Of a stretch of DNA of 44,849 nucleotides, positions 43,648 to 44,849 are shown piece by piece. The notes under the pieces were generated by a model, which ran no database searches, was not told where the DNA came from, and worked only from the letters and a program-made list of their open reading frames with translations. The translations under genes were made by a program, and so were the position numbers. This DNA is from Pseudomonas sp. S31 (GTDB lineage: Bacteria > Pseudomonadota > Gammaproteobacteria > Pseudomonadales > Pseudomonadaceae): the NCBI RefSeq assembly GCF_016648105.1, contig NZ_JACVVE010000044.1, positions 1-44,849 of the forward strand, written 5' to 3'. Position 1 is the stretch's first letter; every line of letters starts with the position of its first letter.

Positions 43648-44739
43648 TCAGAGCTGGCCCAGTACCGGCGTGTTCACCTTCACCTCGGCATTCTGCCCCC
43701 GATGACGCAGCAGGTGGTCCATCAACGCGATGGCCATCATCGCCTCGGCGATCGGCGTTGCCCGGATGCCCACGCAAGGGTCGTGACGGCCCTTGGTGAT
43801 GACCTCCACCGGGTTGCCATCGACATCGATCGAACGGCCCGGGGTGGTGATGCTCGACGTCGGCTTCAGCGCCAGGTGGGCGACGATCGGCTGGCCCGAG
43901 GAAATACCGCCGAGGATGCCCCCGGCGTTGTTGCTGAGGAAGCCCTCCGGGGTCAGCTCGTCACGGTGCTCGGTGCCACGCTGGGCGACACTGGCGAAGC
44001 CGGCGCCGATTTCCACGCCCTTGACCGCGTTGATGCTCATCAGGGCATGGGCCAGCTCGGCATCCAGGCGATCGAAGATCGGCTCGCCCAGGCCCGGCAT
44101 CACACCTTCGGCGACCACGGTGATCTTGGCGCCGACCGAATCCTGGTCGCGGCGCAGCTGGTCCATGTAGGCCTCCAGCTCCGGCACCTTGTCCGGGTCG
44201 GGGCTGAAGAAGGCGTTCTGCTCGACCGAGTCCCAGGTCTTGAAGGGGATTTCGATCGGGCCGAGCTGGCTCATGTAGCCGCGCACGCGAATGCCCTGGG
44301 TGGCCAGGTACTTCTTGGCGATGGCACCGGCAGCCACGCGCATGGCGGTTTCGCGGGCCGAGCTGCGACCGCCGCCACGGTAGTCGCGGGTGCCGTACTT
44401 GTGGTGGTAGGTATAGTCGGCGTGGGCCGGGCGGAACAGGTCCTTGATCGCCGAGTAGTCCTTGGACTTCTGGTCGGTGTTGCGGATCAGCAGGCCGATC
44501 GAACAACCGGTGGTACGGCCTTCGAACACGCCAGAGAGGATCTCCACCTCGTCAGGCTCCTGGCGCTGGGTGGTATGCCGGCTGGTGCCCGGCTTGCGGC
44601 GGTCGAGGTCGTGCTGCAGGTCGGCCAGGGACAGCTCGAGGCCCGGTGGGCAACCATCGACAATGGCGACCAACGCCGGGCCATGGCTTTCGCCAGCGGT
44701 GGTGACAGTGAACAGCTTGCCGTAGGTATTGCCGGACAT
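43648..44739 (-). CDS. aroC: Chorismate synthase
   Basis: A 363-residue enzyme that converts EPSP to chorismate with reduced FMN, the last step of the shikimate pathway. Family signatures are complete: GESHGPALVAIVDGCPPG (about 16), RGGGRSSARETAMRVAAGA (about 124) and VEVITKGRHDPCVG (about 322). The ATG at 44739 gives the usual start MSGNTYGKLFTV. It is the first gene of a minus-strand group with the MFS and ARD-like genes. Confidence 0.97.
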   Translation of the reverse strand: MSGNTYGKLFTVTTAGESHGPALVAIVDGCPPGLELSLADLQHDLDRRKPGTSRHTTQRQEPDEVEILSGVFEGRTTGCSIGLLIRNTDQKSKDYSAIKDLFRPAHADYTYHHKYGTRDYRGGGRSSARETAMRVAAGAIAKKYLATQGIRVRGYMSQLGPIEIPFKTWDSVEQNAFFSPDPDKVPELEAYMDQLRRDQDSVGAKITVVAEGVMPGLGEPIFDRLDAELAHALMSINAVKGVEIGAGFASVAQRGTEHRDELTPEGFLSNNAGGILGGISSGQPIVAHLALKPTSSITTPGRSIDVDGNPVEVITKGRHDPCVGIRATPIAEAMMAIALMDHLLRHRGQNAEVKVNTPVLGQL

Positions 44740-44818
44740 GGACGCTCCGCGAGTCTGCCTGAAGTGAATGAGAGCGGCAGTATACGCTGGAGGCATTGAG
44801 ATTTGCAGCGCGGCGGAC

Positions 44819-44849
44819 ATCGAGCGCCGCGCGGGCGGCGCGCGATATC
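44819..44849. repeat. Palindrome ATCGAGCGCCGC...GGCGGCGC, at the window edge
   Basis: ATCGAGCGCCGC and GGCGGCGCGCGAT pair with one mismatch. The first 19 bases are the same as 26152-26170, where a REP pair lies inside the palindrome. The window ends in or just after this element. Confidence 0.75.

Overview
The window is a piece of chromosome from a gamma-proteobacterium of the Pseudomonas putida group. Gene content and order match what I remember of Pseudomonas (sagS-gpx-msrB-alaA-htpX-tpm; ohrR-ohr-efp-earP; aroC-MFS-acireductone dioxygenase). Codon use is strongly GC-rich. The gaps between genes are full of the REP palindrome with core CGGGTAAACCCGCTCCTACA, which is typical of P. putida. 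No plasmid, phage, insertion sequence or CRISPR array is visible. Most of this is core genome, and the interest lies in decayed genes, regulatory sites and repeats.

Region by region: 1-400 holds the 5' part of a tRNA-Glu gene (minus strand) and its promoter. 395-1162 is a conserved membrane-anchored protein. 1266-3900 is an accessory island with two broken minus-strand genes: an RCC1-type repeat protein split by one missing base, and an unrecognised gene with an in-frame stop and a probable second frameshift. 3985-8787 carries free-methionine sulfoxide reductase with a DUF815 ATPase, the hybrid kinase SagS, and an msrB-gpx pair. 8956-12923 carries alaA, htpX (with a sigma-32-like promoter), tpm and a YgiD-type dioxygenase. 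13073-18173 carries deaD, a spermidine-synthase-like protein, type II DAHP synthase and a YcaQ-type glycosylase gene that has lost its middle. 18293-24287 holds a DUF1127 protein, two LysR regulators, a TauE/SafE permease, the ohrR/ohr organic-hydroperoxide system and the earP-efp pair. 24421-30306 holds a small membrane protein coupled to a GreA/B-like factor, an SDR, an MFS transporter, a small hypothetical protein and a TonB-dependent receptor. 30383-35506 holds tRNA-Ser, a crotonase, PlsC, CorA, an amidotransferase, a possible 31-residue membrane peptide and a cytochrome c. 35624-44739 holds an RraB-family protein, a hypothetical protein, an LTA-synthase-like sulfatase, a PLDc_N membrane protein, a ZIP transporter, a hypothetical protein, an ankyrin protein, a DUF3509 protein with a good sigma-54 promoter, an acireductone-dioxygenase-like protein lacking two metal ligands, an MFS transporter and aroC.

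How the genes work together: one theme is oxidative damage, with msrC, msrB, gpx and ohr/ohrR within about 18 kb. Another is aromatic amino-acid synthesis, with the first (type II DAHP synthase) and last (AroC) steps of the shikimate pathway. A third is translation and RNA handling: EF-P with its rhamnosyltransferase EarP, DeaD, the RraB-like protein, the GreA/B-like factor and two tRNAs. I find no convincing wholly new multi-gene system. The best leads are the dioxygenase-like protein that has lost metal ligands beside aroC, the sigma-54 promoter with a large upstream palindrome at 41280-41404, the decaying RCC1-repeat island, and a REP pair nested inside a second palindrome family.
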